Shown: piece after piece, positions 9,389 to 17,774 of the stretch
Layout: each line of letters starts with the position of its first letter
Numbering within the stretch: the first letter of the stretch is position 1
Source of the DNA: an uncultured Winogradskyella sp.
GTDB taxonomy: Bacteria; Bacteroidota; Bacteroidia; Flavobacteriales; Flavobacteriaceae
Assembly: GCF_947498005.1 (NCBI RefSeq)
Contig: NZ_CANMIW010000002.1
Location: forward strand, 248,001-312,000
Length of the DNA: 64,000 nucleotides
Direction: 5' to 3'
Position numbers and translations under genes: made by a program
The notes under the pieces: model-generated
The model's database searches: none
Told to the model about the DNA's origin: nothing
The model's input: only the letters and a program-made list of their open reading frames with translations

Positions 9389-10663
9389 ATGTTTAAAACA
9401 GTAACAGCAGAAACAGCTTTAGAAGTTGTAAAATCTAATGATCGAGTTTATATTCAGGCTGCTGCGGCTGCACCTCAAACATTAATTAAGGCATTAACTG
9501 CACGAAGTGAAGAATTAAGAAATGTTGAGATATGCCAATTACATACTGAAGGAGAAGCGCCTTACGCCAACCCAGTTTTAAGTGATAGTTTTCATGTTAA
9601 CTCATTCTTTATTGGTAAAAATGTTAGGCATACTATAAAAGCAGGTAATGGCTCATATACTCCAGTTTTTTTAAGTGAATTACCAAGATTGTTTAAGCAG
9701 CGCATTTTAGAATTAGATGTTGTACTTATTCATGTATCAATACCTGATCGTCATGGCTACTGTTCATTAGGTGTGGCTGTTGAGGCTGTATTAGCAGCTA
9801 TTGATAATGCTAAGATAGTCATAGCTCAAGTTAATCCGCAAATGCCTAGAACGCATGGAGCTGGAATAATTCACATATCTGAAATTGATTATTTTGTAGA
9901 AACAGATGAAGCTATACCAATACATATTAATCCTGAACCTAATGCTATTGAAAGAAAAATAGGAAATAGTGTTGCTAATTTAATTGAGGATCAAAGTACC
10001 TTACAATTAGGTATTGGTTCTATACCAAATGCCGTTTTAAAAAGTTTGGTTAATCATAAAGATTTAGGGCTTCATACCGAAATGTTTTCGGATGGAGTTA
10101 TTGATTTGATTTTAAAAGATGTCATTAATGGTAATTATAAAAAGATAAATAGAGGTCGTGCACTCTCTACATTTGTTATGGGTTCTAAACGATTATATGA
10201 TTACGTGGACGATAATCCATTCATAGAAATGCGAGCTTCTAATTATACCAATAATCCGGCTTATATTAAACAAAACCCTAAAATGGTAGCGATAAACTCT
10301 GCGATAGAGGTAGATTTAACAGGGCAGGTTTGTGCGGATTCGATAGGTTCTCATATGTATTCTGGAGTTGGAGGACAAATAGATTTTATAAGAGGAGCAT
10401 CTTTAAGTCAAGGCGGAAAAGCAATTATAGCACTACCTTCTGTTACAAAAAATGGTGTGAGTAGAATTGTTCCTATTTTAAAAGCAGGAGCAGGTGTTGT
10501 TACTACCAGAGCACATGTACATTACGTAGTTACAGAATATGGAGTAGCAAATTTATATGGCAAAACAATAAAACAACGTGCAAAAGCATTAACTAATATT
10601 GCGCATCCAGATCATAGATTAGCAATTGATAAACAATATTTTGAATTACTAAGAGGTGAATAG
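9389..10663 (+). CDS. Acetyl-CoA hydrolase/transferase family protein (4-hydroxybutyrate CoA-transferase-like)
   Basis: 424 residues, full length for the family. Members move CoA between acetate and other short acids or hydrolyse acetyl-CoA through a glutamyl-CoA thioester. The probable catalytic residue is Glu231 in LHTEMFSDG. The other family landmarks are LGIGSIPNAV, GVGGQIDFIRGA and the C-terminal VTEYGVANLYGKT. It is transcribed alone, divergent from map. Succinate, acetate or 4-hydroxybutyrate are all possible partners; the sequence does not decide. Confidence 0.9.
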   Translation: MFKTVTAETALEVVKSNDRVYIQAAAAAPQTLIKALTARSEELRNVEICQLHTEGEAPYANPVLSDSFHVNSFFIGKNVRHTIKAGNGSYTPVFLSELPRLFKQRILELDVVLIHVSIPDRHGYCSLGVAVEAVLAAIDNAKIVIAQVNPQMPRTHGAGIIHISEIDYFVETDEAIPIHINPEPNAIERKIGNSVANLIEDQSTLQLGIGSIPNAVLKSLVNHKDLGLHTEMFSDGVIDLILKDVINGNYKKINRGRALSTFVMGSKRLYDYVDDNPFIEMRASNYTNNPAYIKQNPKMVAINSAIEVDLTGQVCADSIGSHMYSGVGGQIDFIRGASLSQGGKAIIALPSVTKNGVSRIVPILKAGAGVVTTRAHVHYVVTEYGVANLYGKTIKQRAKALTNIAHPDHRLAIDKQYFELLRGE

Positions 10664-10667
10664 AATT

Positions 10668-11066
10668 CTATCTTTGCCACCACTTTTTCTTTGGGATTTT
10701 AATGTCTGGCTTTTCATTAGTAATGATTTGGTAGACTTCTCCCCAACCTAGAATTCCTCCAATGTTTCTGTCGTCAATGAATAAATCAGCATGAATTTTT
10801 CTACTTCTGCTGTAGTCATATTTTTCTTCAGGGAAACTAGCATTAACAGCATAAAATTCAATGCCGTTTTCTTTACAAAACTCAACAGCTTCATCTAATT
10901 TAGAACCGCATCTATAAGTCCATAAAATGAGTCTGTGACCATCATCTTGTAATCGCTTTAAAGTTTCAAACGCAAAAATTCGAGTTTTTCCAATTTTAGG
11001 ATACGCATCGTCTACTATGGTACCATCGAAATCGACTGCTATTATTAATCTGTTTTGAAAATTCAT
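10668..11066 (-). CDS. Small HAD-superfamily hydrolase (BT0820-like)
   Basis: 132 residues. HAD motif I is DFDGTIVDD (Asp12 and Asp14), motif II is LWTYR, and the acidic motif is FIDDRN near residue 97. There is no cap domain of normal size, so it is one of the minimal HAD phosphatases. The substrate is unknown. It lies just downstream of gpmI on the same strand but has a promoter-like sequence of its own. Confidence 0.85.
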   Translation of the reverse strand: MNFQNRLIIAVDFDGTIVDDAYPKIGKTRIFAFETLKRLQDDGHRLILWTYRCGSKLDEAVEFCKENGIEFYAVNASFPEEKYDYSRSRKIHADLFIDDRNIGGILGWGEVYQIITNEKPDIKIPKKKWWQR

Positions 11067-11091
11067 GCTATTAAATAATTGTAGGTTGGGG

Positions 11092-11121
11092 CAAAGTTAC
11101 AACATTAACGTTTTTATACAA
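11092..11121 (-). promoter_or_regulatory. Promoter of the HAD hydrolase gene
   Basis: On the minus strand, TAACTTTG (11092-11099) matches TAnnTTTG, and a CTTG (TTG at 11119-11121) lies 19 bases upstream in the -33 position, inside the 3' end of gpmI. The -7 box is 25 bases from the ATG. Confidence 0.55.
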
Positions 11122-12631
11122 GACTTTCTTGTGTCATTGCTTTTGGTTGAGGGATTCCAATAAGTTTAAGTATTGTTGGTGCTACATCTCCTAAGATGCC
11201 GTCTTTAATTGATTTTAAATCTTTATCAATTAAAATAATAGGTACAGGATTTGTAGTATGTGCTGTATTTGGAGAACCGTCCGGATTAATCATAGTTTCA
11301 CAATTACCATGATCCGCAATTAAAATAGTAGTATAATCATTATCTAATGCTGTTGTTACCACATTTTTCACACACTTATCTACAGCTTCACAAGCTTTTA
11401 TAGCTGCTTCCATAACACCTGTATGCCCAACCATATCTCCATTTGCAAAATTTAAACAAACAAAATCAACTTCTCCTTTCTTAAGTTCAGGGACTAAAGC
11501 ATCTGTTAATTCAAAGGCACTCATTTCTGGTTTTAAATCATAAGTTGCAACTTTAGGAGAGTTTCTTAAAATTCTTGTTTCGCCTTCAAAAGGTTTTTCT
11601 TGACCACCAGAAAAGAAGAACGTAACGTGAGGATATTTCTCCGTTTCGGCTATTCTAATTTGCTTTTTATTGTGTTTTTCTAATACTTCGCCTAAAGTTT
11701 CAGAAAGGTTATCTTTATTAAACACAACATTTATGCCTTTATAATTATCATCATAATTGGTTAAGGTTACATAATGAAGATTTAATTTATGCATGTTTTG
11801 CTCATGAAAATCACTTTGCGAAAGCACTTCAGTTAACTGACGACCACGATCTGTTCTAAAATTGAAGAAGATCACAACATCATCATCTTTAATCGTAGTA
11901 ATTGGTTGATTATTGCTATCTGTAGCGATTAAAGGTTTTATAAATTCATCAGTAACATCATTATCATAATTGTTTTGAATAGATTGTGATATGTTCTGTG
12001 TTTTTTCGCCTTCACCATTTACCATTCCGTCGTAAGCTAATTTTACACGCTCCCAACGTTTATCTCTATCCATAGCGTAATAACGACCAGTTACTGTAGC
12101 AACTTTACCTGAGGTTTTAGCCATATGGCTTTCTAAATCAGTAATAAATCCTTTGCCAGATTTTGGGTCTACATCTCTACCGTCTGTAAAAGCATGTACA
12201 AAAACATTTTCTAAGCCATAGTCATGCGTTGCGTTTAATAATCCGAATAAATGATTAATGTGTGAGTGCACACCACCATTGCTAACTAAGCCTAATAAAT
12301 GAACATCTTTATTATTTGTTTTAGCATACTCAAAAGCATCTTTAAGCACTTTTTCTTCTCTTAAAGTTTGCTTTTCTACCGCAAGGTTAATCTTCACTAA
12401 ATCTTGGTAAACAATTCTACCTGCGCCCAAATTCATATGTCCAACTTCACTATTTCCCATTTGTCCTTCTGGTAAACCAACATGTAAACCATCGGTTCTT
12501 AAGCTAGCGCTAGGATATTTTTTATATAGTGAATCTATAAATGGTGTTTGTGCATTGTCAATTGCTGAAACTTTTGGATCTGGCGATTTCCCCCAACCAT
12601 CTAAAATCATTAAAATAACCTTCTTATTCAT
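11114..12631 (-). CDS. gpmI: 2,3-bisphosphoglycerate-independent phosphoglycerate mutase
   Basis: 505 residues. Interconverts 3- and 2-phosphoglycerate in glycolysis and gluconeogenesis. The alkaline-phosphatase-like Mn sites are visible (ILDGWG with Asp11; ADHGNCE near the C-terminus). The phospho-serine Ser61 sits in GNSEVGHMNLGAGR, and the HAFTDGRD and GRYYAMDRD motifs are intact. The length is normal. It is the only such enzyme in the window, and a clear -7/-33 pair lies upstream. Confidence 0.97.
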   Translation of the reverse strand: MNKKVILMILDGWGKSPDPKVSAIDNAQTPFIDSLYKKYPSASLRTDGLHVGLPEGQMGNSEVGHMNLGAGRIVYQDLVKINLAVEKQTLREEKVLKDAFEYAKTNNKDVHLLGLVSNGGVHSHINHLFGLLNATHDYGLENVFVHAFTDGRDVDPKSGKGFITDLESHMAKTSGKVATVTGRYYAMDRDKRWERVKLAYDGMVNGEGEKTQNISQSIQNNYDNDVTDEFIKPLIATDSNNQPITTIKDDDVVIFFNFRTDRGRQLTEVLSQSDFHEQNMHKLNLHYVTLTNYDDNYKGINVVFNKDNLSETLGEVLEKHNKKQIRIAETEKYPHVTFFFSGGQEKPFEGETRILRNSPKVATYDLKPEMSAFELTDALVPELKKGEVDFVCLNFANGDMVGHTGVMEAAIKACEAVDKCVKNVVTTALDNDYTTILIADHGNCETMINPDGSPNTAHTTNPVPIILIDKDLKSIKDGILGDVAPTILKLIGIPQPKAMTQESLV

Positions 12632-12650
12632 GTGTAAATGTTTTATGTAT

Positions 12651-12680
12651 CAAAGATAATACATACAACGGTATAACAAT
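12651..12680 (-). promoter_or_regulatory. Promoter of gpmI
   Basis: On the minus strand, TATCTTTG at 12651-12658 is a perfect TAnnTTTG -7 box and ATTG at 12677-12680 lies 18 bases upstream as the -33 box. The -7 box is 19 bases from the start codon. Confidence 0.65.
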
Positions 12681-12830
12681 TCTGTATCCTCAAAAAAAAT
12701 TATAGAGTTAACTAATTTTTATTTTTATGTAATCTGTTGGTTTTACAGTTATTAGGTTTTGTGATTGTATTAACATATTTGTTTTCAAAGCGTTAAAGAA
12801 ATGTTATAAAATTATATTACTGTAACAATT

Positions 12831-12838
12831 TAAATTTG
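12831..12838 (+). promoter_or_regulatory. -7 promoter element of the ankyrin gene
   Basis: TAAATTTG at 12831-12838 matches TAnnTTTG, 55 bases upstream of the ATG at 12894. No clear -33 box is seen. The 5' leader would be about 50 nt. Confidence 0.45.
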
Positions 12839-12893
12839 ATGTCGTCTATTTAGTATAATCAAAAAACAAATCATTTAATTTAAATCTTTCATC

Positions 12894-13289
12894 ATGAAAA
12901 AATCAGTAGTAGTTTTAGCCTTAGCATTAGGCTTTTCAATCAGTAATTTAAATGCATCGAACGTTGCTTTGTTTTCAAATGTAACTGACGTTATTGTTCA
13001 GACCGTAGAAGTTAGTCCCTTATGTAAAGCAGTTGCTACAGGAAATACGGAAGAAGTAAAAAAATTAATAAAAAATGGAGTAGATGTCAATGCCAAATCT
13101 AATGGAATGATGCCAATTCATTATGCTGCAAAATACAATCGTGTAGATTTAATAAAAGTATTAATAACAGCTGGATCCGAAATTCATAGTACTTGTGATA
13201 AAGGCTATTCAGCGTTAACATTGGCTAAAAAAGCAAATGCAAAAGAGGCTGCATTGTTTTTAAAGCGTTTTAAAAAGAAAACGGCCTAG
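12894..13289 (+). CDS. Exported ankyrin-repeat protein
   Basis: 131 residues. A signal peptide (1-21) precedes about three ankyrin repeats. The clearest are NTEEVKKLIKNGVDVNAKSN, GMMPIHYAAKYNRVDLIKVL and GYSALTLAKKANAKEAALFL. The short basic tail is KRFKKKTA. Small exported ankyrin proteins are frequent in Flavobacteriaceae and probably bind proteins in the periplasm. The partner is unknown. It converges on an M48 protease gene across a shared terminator, but that is not evidence of a link. Confidence 0.87.
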   Translation: MKKSVVVLALALGFSISNLNASNVALFSNVTDVIVQTVEVSPLCKAVATGNTEEVKKLIKNGVDVNAKSNGMMPIHYAAKYNRVDLIKVLITAGSEIHSTCDKGYSALTLAKKANAKEAALFLKRFKKKTA

Positions 13290-13320
13290 GAGTGGGCAAT
13301 TATTTGAGTTAGTTTGCAAA

Positions 13321-13349
13321 AAAAAAGCGTCCTATTAGGACGCTTTTTT
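13321..13349. terminator. Bidirectional terminator between the ankyrin and M48 genes
   Basis: A perfect 13-bp inverted repeat (13321-13333 and 13337-13349), beginning A6 and ending T6 around a 3-nt loop. It terminates the plus-strand ankyrin gene. Its right arm also encodes the last residues of the convergent M48 gene, whose stop codon is in the loop region at 13335-13337. Confidence 0.85.
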
Positions 13350-14102
13350 ATATTTAGAAATAGCTTCTCTTATTTTTTCAATTCTATTTTCAGGGTCAGG
13401 ATGTGTACTTTGCATCTCTGGTGTTCTGTTTGGTCCAGCTGCCGCTTTAAGTATTTCCATAACACCTATCATTTCTTCAGGATTATAACCTGCATCCATC
13501 ATAAAAACCACTCCGAGTTCATCACTTTCTAATTCGTCGCCTCTTCCGTTTTTTAATAAAGATCCATTTCCAATTTGCTGAGCAACGCCACCCATATCTA
13601 TAGCAGAACTTCCCATGGCTAATGTTTTCCAAAAATTGGCATTTGTTATTCGCTCGTTAGAATGCTTGCCGAGTACATGACCAATTTCATGACCTAAAAC
13701 ACCAGCTAATTGATCCTCATTTTCTAATTTTGAAAATAATGAATAGGTTATAAAAATCTGACCACCAGGCAATGCAAAAGCATTAATTGTTTGCTCATCT
13801 GCTAACAAATGAAATTCATATTTATATGGCGTATTTTTAGCTAAACTGCTATTTACTAATTTGTTACCAACATTATCTACAAGAGCTTGATATTGATTGT
13901 TTGGATGCAATCCTCCATGCTGCTGTGCCATGCCAGGTGCGCTTTGTAGCCCAATAGCAATTTCTTCTTGTGGTGATAAGGATATCGCCTGTTTTTTTCC
14001 GGTATATGGATTCACTTCTTCTTGGCTGCACTTCCTTAAAAACGCAAAACCTGCGATAGCTACAAATATTAAAATACGTATTTTAAAATTACCTCTTCTC
14101 AT
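13335..14102 (-). CDS. M48 family zinc metalloprotease
   Basis: 255 residues. The zinc motif HEIGH covers His138, Glu139 and His142, and the third ligand is Glu190 in ELESD. An N-terminal hydrophobic segment (about 8-22), followed by a cysteine at 25, suggests export or a non-classical lipoprotein. The lipobox is weak because Arg-Lys precede the Cys. The mature part resembles the periplasmic LoiP/BepA-like group without TPRs, and a role in outer-membrane protein quality control is inferred from that group. The last codons overlap the terminator hairpin. Confidence 0.93.
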   Translation of the reverse strand: MRRGNFKIRILIFVAIAGFAFLRKCSQEEVNPYTGKKQAISLSPQEEIAIGLQSAPGMAQQHGGLHPNNQYQALVDNVGNKLVNSSLAKNTPYKYEFHLLADEQTINAFALPGGQIFITYSLFSKLENEDQLAGVLGHEIGHVLGKHSNERITNANFWKTLAMGSSAIDMGGVAQQIGNGSLLKNGRGDELESDELGVVFMMDAGYNPEEMIGVMEILKAAAGPNRTPEMQSTHPDPENRIEKIREAISKYKKAS

Positions 14103-14252
14103 AATTGATGGATTAATGGGTTCAATTTACAAAAGTTTGACACAAGTTTTAGTCTTAAGTCATTGATAAGAAACATTTTTTGAAAGTTATTCAAAAATAA
14201 ATGGACTTATTTATCATTAAATTATCCTACATTTATTCAATTTAATGAAGAT

Positions 14253-14678
14253 ATGAGTTACCAATTTAGCATAATTTCTAATGAAAATTTAGACCAAATA
14301 ATTCCTTTAGTCTATGAGTTAAATGACTTCAAAATAAGTGAAGTTATTTTGAAGACTAGATTTAATGAAATGAAAAATCAAAACTATGAATGCGCAGTGA
14401 TTTTGGCAGATAATGAATTAGTTGGAGTTACAGGCATGTGGTTTTGCACAAGGCATTATATCGGGAAATCAGTAGAATTAGATCATGTTTTTATCAAACC
14501 AGAGCACAGAGGAAATGGCCTTGGTAAGCAATTTATGGCTTGGATCAATAATTATGTAATAGAAAAAGGGTGTAATTCTGTTGAGTTGAATACCTACGTG
14601 CAAAATAATCCTTCACATAAATTTTACTTTAATGAAGGATTTGAAATTTTAGGGTATCACTTTTTGAAAAAACTTTAA
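14253..14678 (+). CDS. GNAT family N-acetyltransferase
   Basis: 141 residues with the GNAT fold. The acetyl-CoA-binding motif A is visible as VFIKPEHRGNGLGKQFMAW near residues 80-98, followed by NPSHKFYFNEGFEILGYHF. The substrate is unknown. The gene stands alone between two minus-strand genes, two bases from the convergent peptidase E gene. Confidence 0.9.
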   Translation: MSYQFSIISNENLDQIIPLVYELNDFKISEVILKTRFNEMKNQNYECAVILADNELVGVTGMWFCTRHYIGKSVELDHVFIKPEHRGNGLGKQFMAWINNYVIEKGCNSVELNTYVQNNPSHKFYFNEGFEILGYHFLKKL

Positions 14679-14680
14679 TC

Positions 14681-15388
14681 TTATTTTAAAAATTCGAGAT
14701 TAGTAGTTGTTTTAATTTCATATGGTGCTTTGCCATATTCAAAAATTCTTGCGTCCAATTGTCCTTCTAACGTCAACGTATTTTCTTGAACCTTAACCCA
14801 ACTGCCTTCTCTTAGACCAATAACAGGTTGGGTATTAAAAGCATGAAATTCTTTAATACGCGTTTCTCTAGTTTCTCCCATATGTTTACTTCCTTCAATT
14901 GGGTCTAAATAATGTGGATTAATATTAAATGGCACTAATCCCAAAGTTTTAAAACTTGGAGGATACATAATTGGCATATCGTTCGTTGTGTTCATGGTTA
15001 AACCACAAATATTACTACCAGCACTCGTGCCTAAATAAGGTGTTCCCTTAGCTACAACATTTTTTATCGTAGATAAAACGTCATTTTTATAAAGTTGAGA
15101 TACCAATACAAAGGTGTTTCCACCACCAACAAAAATACCTTTTGCCTTTTCTATAGCGTTTTTAGCACTTTTAAATTCATGTATGCCTTTTACTGATTTT
15201 CCAATGGAATTAAAAGCTTTTGCAGCAATAGCAGTATACTCATCATGAGATATTCCGCCAGGTCTGGCATAAGGAATAAATAATATTTCATCTGCAGACT
15301 TAAAATGAACTTTAAGTTCGTCTAACAAATATTCTAAATAACCACTACCATGAATGGTTGACGTACTTGCAATTATAATCGATTTCAA
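14681..15388 (-). CDS. pepE: Peptidase E, alpha-aspartyl dipeptidase (family S51)
   Basis: 235 residues. Cleaves dipeptides with an N-terminal Asp in the cytosol. The catalytic triad is visible as Ser122 (GTSAGSN), Asp137 (TNDMP) and His159 (INPHYLDP). The spacing of 15 and 22 residues equals that of the Salmonella enzyme. The start codon is TTG at 15388; no upstream ATG fits, and MKSIIIAST is a normal start for this fold. Confidence 0.93.
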   Translation of the reverse strand: MKSIIIASTSTIHGSGYLEYLLDELKVHFKSADEILFIPYARPGGISHDEYTAIAAKAFNSIGKSVKGIHEFKSAKNAIEKAKGIFVGGGNTFVLVSQLYKNDVLSTIKNVVAKGTPYLGTSAGSNICGLTMNTTNDMPIMYPPSFKTLGLVPFNINPHYLDPIEGSKHMGETRETRIKEFHAFNTQPVIGLREGSWVKVQENTLTLEGQLDARIFEYGKAPYEIKTTTNLEFLK

Positions 15389-15541
15389 TTTTTAGATTTT
15401 TTTGTCAAAATATGAATTCTAAACAGGAATGAAAAATTAAATTTAATAGAAATCAAAAAAATGATTTAACAAAAGTTTGACTGACATTATGGTTATTTTT
15501 AAAATATAAAACCGAACTTTAGAAAACTAACCCAATACATT

Positions 15542-16378
15542 ATGAAACCAATTATATTTTTTTTGTGTTGCTTATTGTCGTTATCTATTAATAGCCAGGA
15601 AATTAGTAGAATTTCTATTAATGGAAGAATTGTTGTGGCTTCGGAAGATAAAGAAGGAGTGACAGTATTTAATACCTCTTCTAATAAAGGAACAACTACA
15701 GACGAAAACGGAACGTTTAAGATTGCAATTGCGCTTAATGATGTAGTAGAATTTGGAGCATTACAGTTTCAGGATTTTAGTGTTGTTATTTCTGAAAGTG
15801 TAATGGAATCCAGGCAATTAACAGTAATTTTGGTTGAAGAAGTTAACAAATTAGATGAAGTCGTTTTATTGCCTTTTGGTCTAACAGGAAATTTAAATGC
15901 AGATTTCGAAAACGTAAGAACTTACAATGTAGATTTAGATGCCATATATTTTGGACTAGACCATATTGAAGACTTTGAATTTTCAGCAGATTATAAAACT
16001 GAAGCAGAAAATTTAGCTTTTAATGAGTATAATCCAAGAATGGAGAATATGCTAAATTTAATTAATGTGGCAGGTTTTTTAATGAAACAAATTGTTAATA
16101 TAGACGGTGTTGGCCTTGATAGAATTAAATTTAAATCAGAAAAAGAAAAACAAGCAATAGATAAAACACCTTTTAAGCAAGCCCTAGATGATTATAGCGT
16201 TAACTATGTTCACACCAATTTCGATATTCCTCTAGAACAAATGGAAGCTTTTACCGATTATGTAGAAAAAGAAGGTGTAAACCAAAAGTTGTTTGCCGAT
16301 GATAAGGAATTAGAATTACTAGAACGTATTTCTCAATTAAGTAAATCTTTCTTAAAAACGTTAAGTGAAGAAGATTAA
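15542..16378 (+). CDS. Exported protein with carboxypeptidase-regulatory-like domain (first of a pair)
   Basis: 278 residues. The signal peptide (about 1-18) is followed by a CarbopepD_reg_2 beta-sandwich (about 25-105; INGRIVVASEDKEGVTVFN, GTTTDENGTFKI, VEEVNKLDEVVL). The C-terminal part is helical and not recognised. In Bacteroidota this N-terminal domain is often the plug-proximal part of TonB receptors; here it occurs without a barrel. The next gene has the same layout and overlaps by 14 bases, so the two were probably made by duplication and work together. Function unknown. Confidence 0.82.
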   Translation: MKPIIFFLCCLLSLSINSQEISRISINGRIVVASEDKEGVTVFNTSSNKGTTTDENGTFKIAIALNDVVEFGALQFQDFSVVISESVMESRQLTVILVEEVNKLDEVVLLPFGLTGNLNADFENVRTYNVDLDAIYFGLDHIEDFEFSADYKTEAENLAFNEYNPRMENMLNLINVAGFLMKQIVNIDGVGLDRIKFKSEKEKQAIDKTPFKQALDDYSVNYVHTNFDIPLEQMEAFTDYVEKEGVNQKLFADDKELELLERISQLSKSFLKTLSEED

Positions 16379-17156
16379 AATACTAATAATAGTAACTGCG
16401 TTTTTATCAATAAGCATTACTAACGCTCAACTGAATAATGTAAGTGGTCAACTCATTGCCAATGATGAGGTTGCTGGGCTTCATATTCAAAATAAATCTC
16501 AAGCAAAATATACTATATCTAACGAAGATGGTAGTTTTATCATTGAAGCAAAAGCATCAGACACTTTAGTGATTTCTGGTGTTCAGTATAAAAAGAAAGA
16601 GTTCATAATTACATCCGAAATTATAGAAATAGGGCACTTTAATGTTTATCTCATTGAAAATGTTAGCGAGTTAAATGAAGTTGTAATTGGAAAAATATTG
16701 ACGGGAAGCTTAGAATCTGATGTTGAAAACTCTGATGCCGAAACCGAGATTAATTTTTACGATTTAGGAATTCCTGGTTATAAAGGCAAACCGCTCACAC
16801 AAAACGAACGCAAACTTCATGATGCAGATGGTGGAGGTCCAATTTATACGGGATTAGGAGTTAATGTTCATAAATTACTCAACAGAGTGAGTGGTAGAAC
16901 AAAAAAACTAAAAAATATTGTAGAATTAGATAATAGAGAAGCTTGCACAGAGCGACTAAAAGGAGAATATGAGTCTATTTTATTTGAAAAAGATACGTTA
17001 ACAAAAAGTCTTAGAATTGAGTACTTTTTATTTTGTCAAGAAGACGAAGAATTCTTAAACTTGTGCAATGCAAATAACGAATTAAAATTACTTGAATTTT
17101 TGCAAGCAAAACTATTAGCGTACCAAGAAAATAGAAAATCTGTAACTGAAGATTAA
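16365..17156 (+). CDS. Exported protein with carboxypeptidase-regulatory-like domain (second of a pair)
   Basis: 263 residues from a GTG start at 16365 that overlaps the end of the previous gene. This gives the signal peptide MKKIKILIIVTAFLSISITNA. The CarbopepD_reg_2 domain (about 25-105) carries VSGQLIANDEVAGLHIQN and ISNEDGSFII. The C-terminal part differs from its neighbour and contains a Gly-Pro-rich patch (DADGGGPIYTGLG) near residue 150. It is a paralogue of the preceding gene in its first half only. Function unknown. Confidence 0.8.
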   Translation: MKKIKILIIVTAFLSISITNAQLNNVSGQLIANDEVAGLHIQNKSQAKYTISNEDGSFIIEAKASDTLVISGVQYKKKEFIITSEIIEIGHFNVYLIENVSELNEVVIGKILTGSLESDVENSDAETEINFYDLGIPGYKGKPLTQNERKLHDADGGGPIYTGLGVNVHKLLNRVSGRTKKLKNIVELDNREACTERLKGEYESILFEKDTLTKSLRIEYFLFCQEDEEFLNLCNANNELKLLEFLQAKLLAYQENRKSVTED

Positions 17157-17203
17157 ATTTTGGAATACGTTTTGAGATACCAAAAAGAACTATAAAAATT
17201 TTT

Positions 17204-17710
17204 ATGAAATCATTACAATTATTAATTACCTTTTTAATACTTCCACTTTTTTTATCTAACCAAAGTTCGCATGAATATTATGTGAGTGTAACGGAAATTG
17301 AATACTCTGAAAAAGAAGCGTCTCTTCAAATTATAAGTCAGATTTTTATAAATGATTTTGAAACGCTCATTCGTAAACGATATGATGAATCAATAACCTT
17401 AGATTCTAACGATGAATCTGAAAAAGTAGAAACCTACATGAAGCGTTATTTAGAAGATAAACTCAAAATTAAGGTAAACGACAATGCTGTTAAATTCAAT
17501 TTTATAGGGAAAGAATATAAAGAGGATATTACGTATTGTTATCTAGAAATTCCTAATATTAAAGATATAAATTCTATAGAAGTATCAAACACATTATTAT
17601 TTGACGTGTTTGACGAGCAACAAAATATCTTAAGGATGAAGCTCTTAAATAAAAATAAAAGTTTTTTATTAGTTCCTGGCAATGAAATATGTGCGTTAAA
17701 CTTTAAATAA
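17204..17710 (+). CDS. DUF6702 family exported protein
   Basis: 168 residues. The signal peptide is followed by HEYYVSVTEIEYSEKEASLQI, the start typical of this flavobacterial family. A later segment (IPNIKDINSIEVSNTLLFDVFDEQQNIL) is also characteristic. It begins 47 bases after the pair of carboxypeptidase-regulatory-like genes and just before an M1 peptidase gene, a neighbourhood suggesting an envelope role. Molecular function is unknown. Confidence 0.75.
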   Translation: MKSLQLLITFLILPLFLSNQSSHEYYVSVTEIEYSEKEASLQIISQIFINDFETLIRKRYDESITLDSNDESEKVETYMKRYLEDKLKIKVNDNAVKFNFIGKEYKEDITYCYLEIPNIKDINSIEVSNTLLFDVFDEQQNILRMKLLNKNKSFLLVPGNEICALNFK

Positions 17711-17715
17711 AAAAC

Positions 17716-17745
17716 TTTGTATGCCATCTTAAATTCTTATTTTAG
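17716..17745 (+). promoter_or_regulatory. Promoter of the M1 peptidase gene
   Basis: A perfect -33 box TTTG (17716-17719) and an imperfect -7 box TATTTTAG (17738-17745; consensus TAnnTTTG) lie 18 bases apart. The -7 box is 29 bases before the ATG. The M1 gene can therefore be transcribed independently of the DUF6702 gene. Confidence 0.5.
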
Positions 17746-17774
17746 GCTTCACTTTTAATCACAACTAATTATTT

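Noticed and set aside
13314..13532. Plus-strand open frame across the terminator and the M48 gene end
   Set aside because: It begins inside a hairpin and is antisense to the conserved protease domain.
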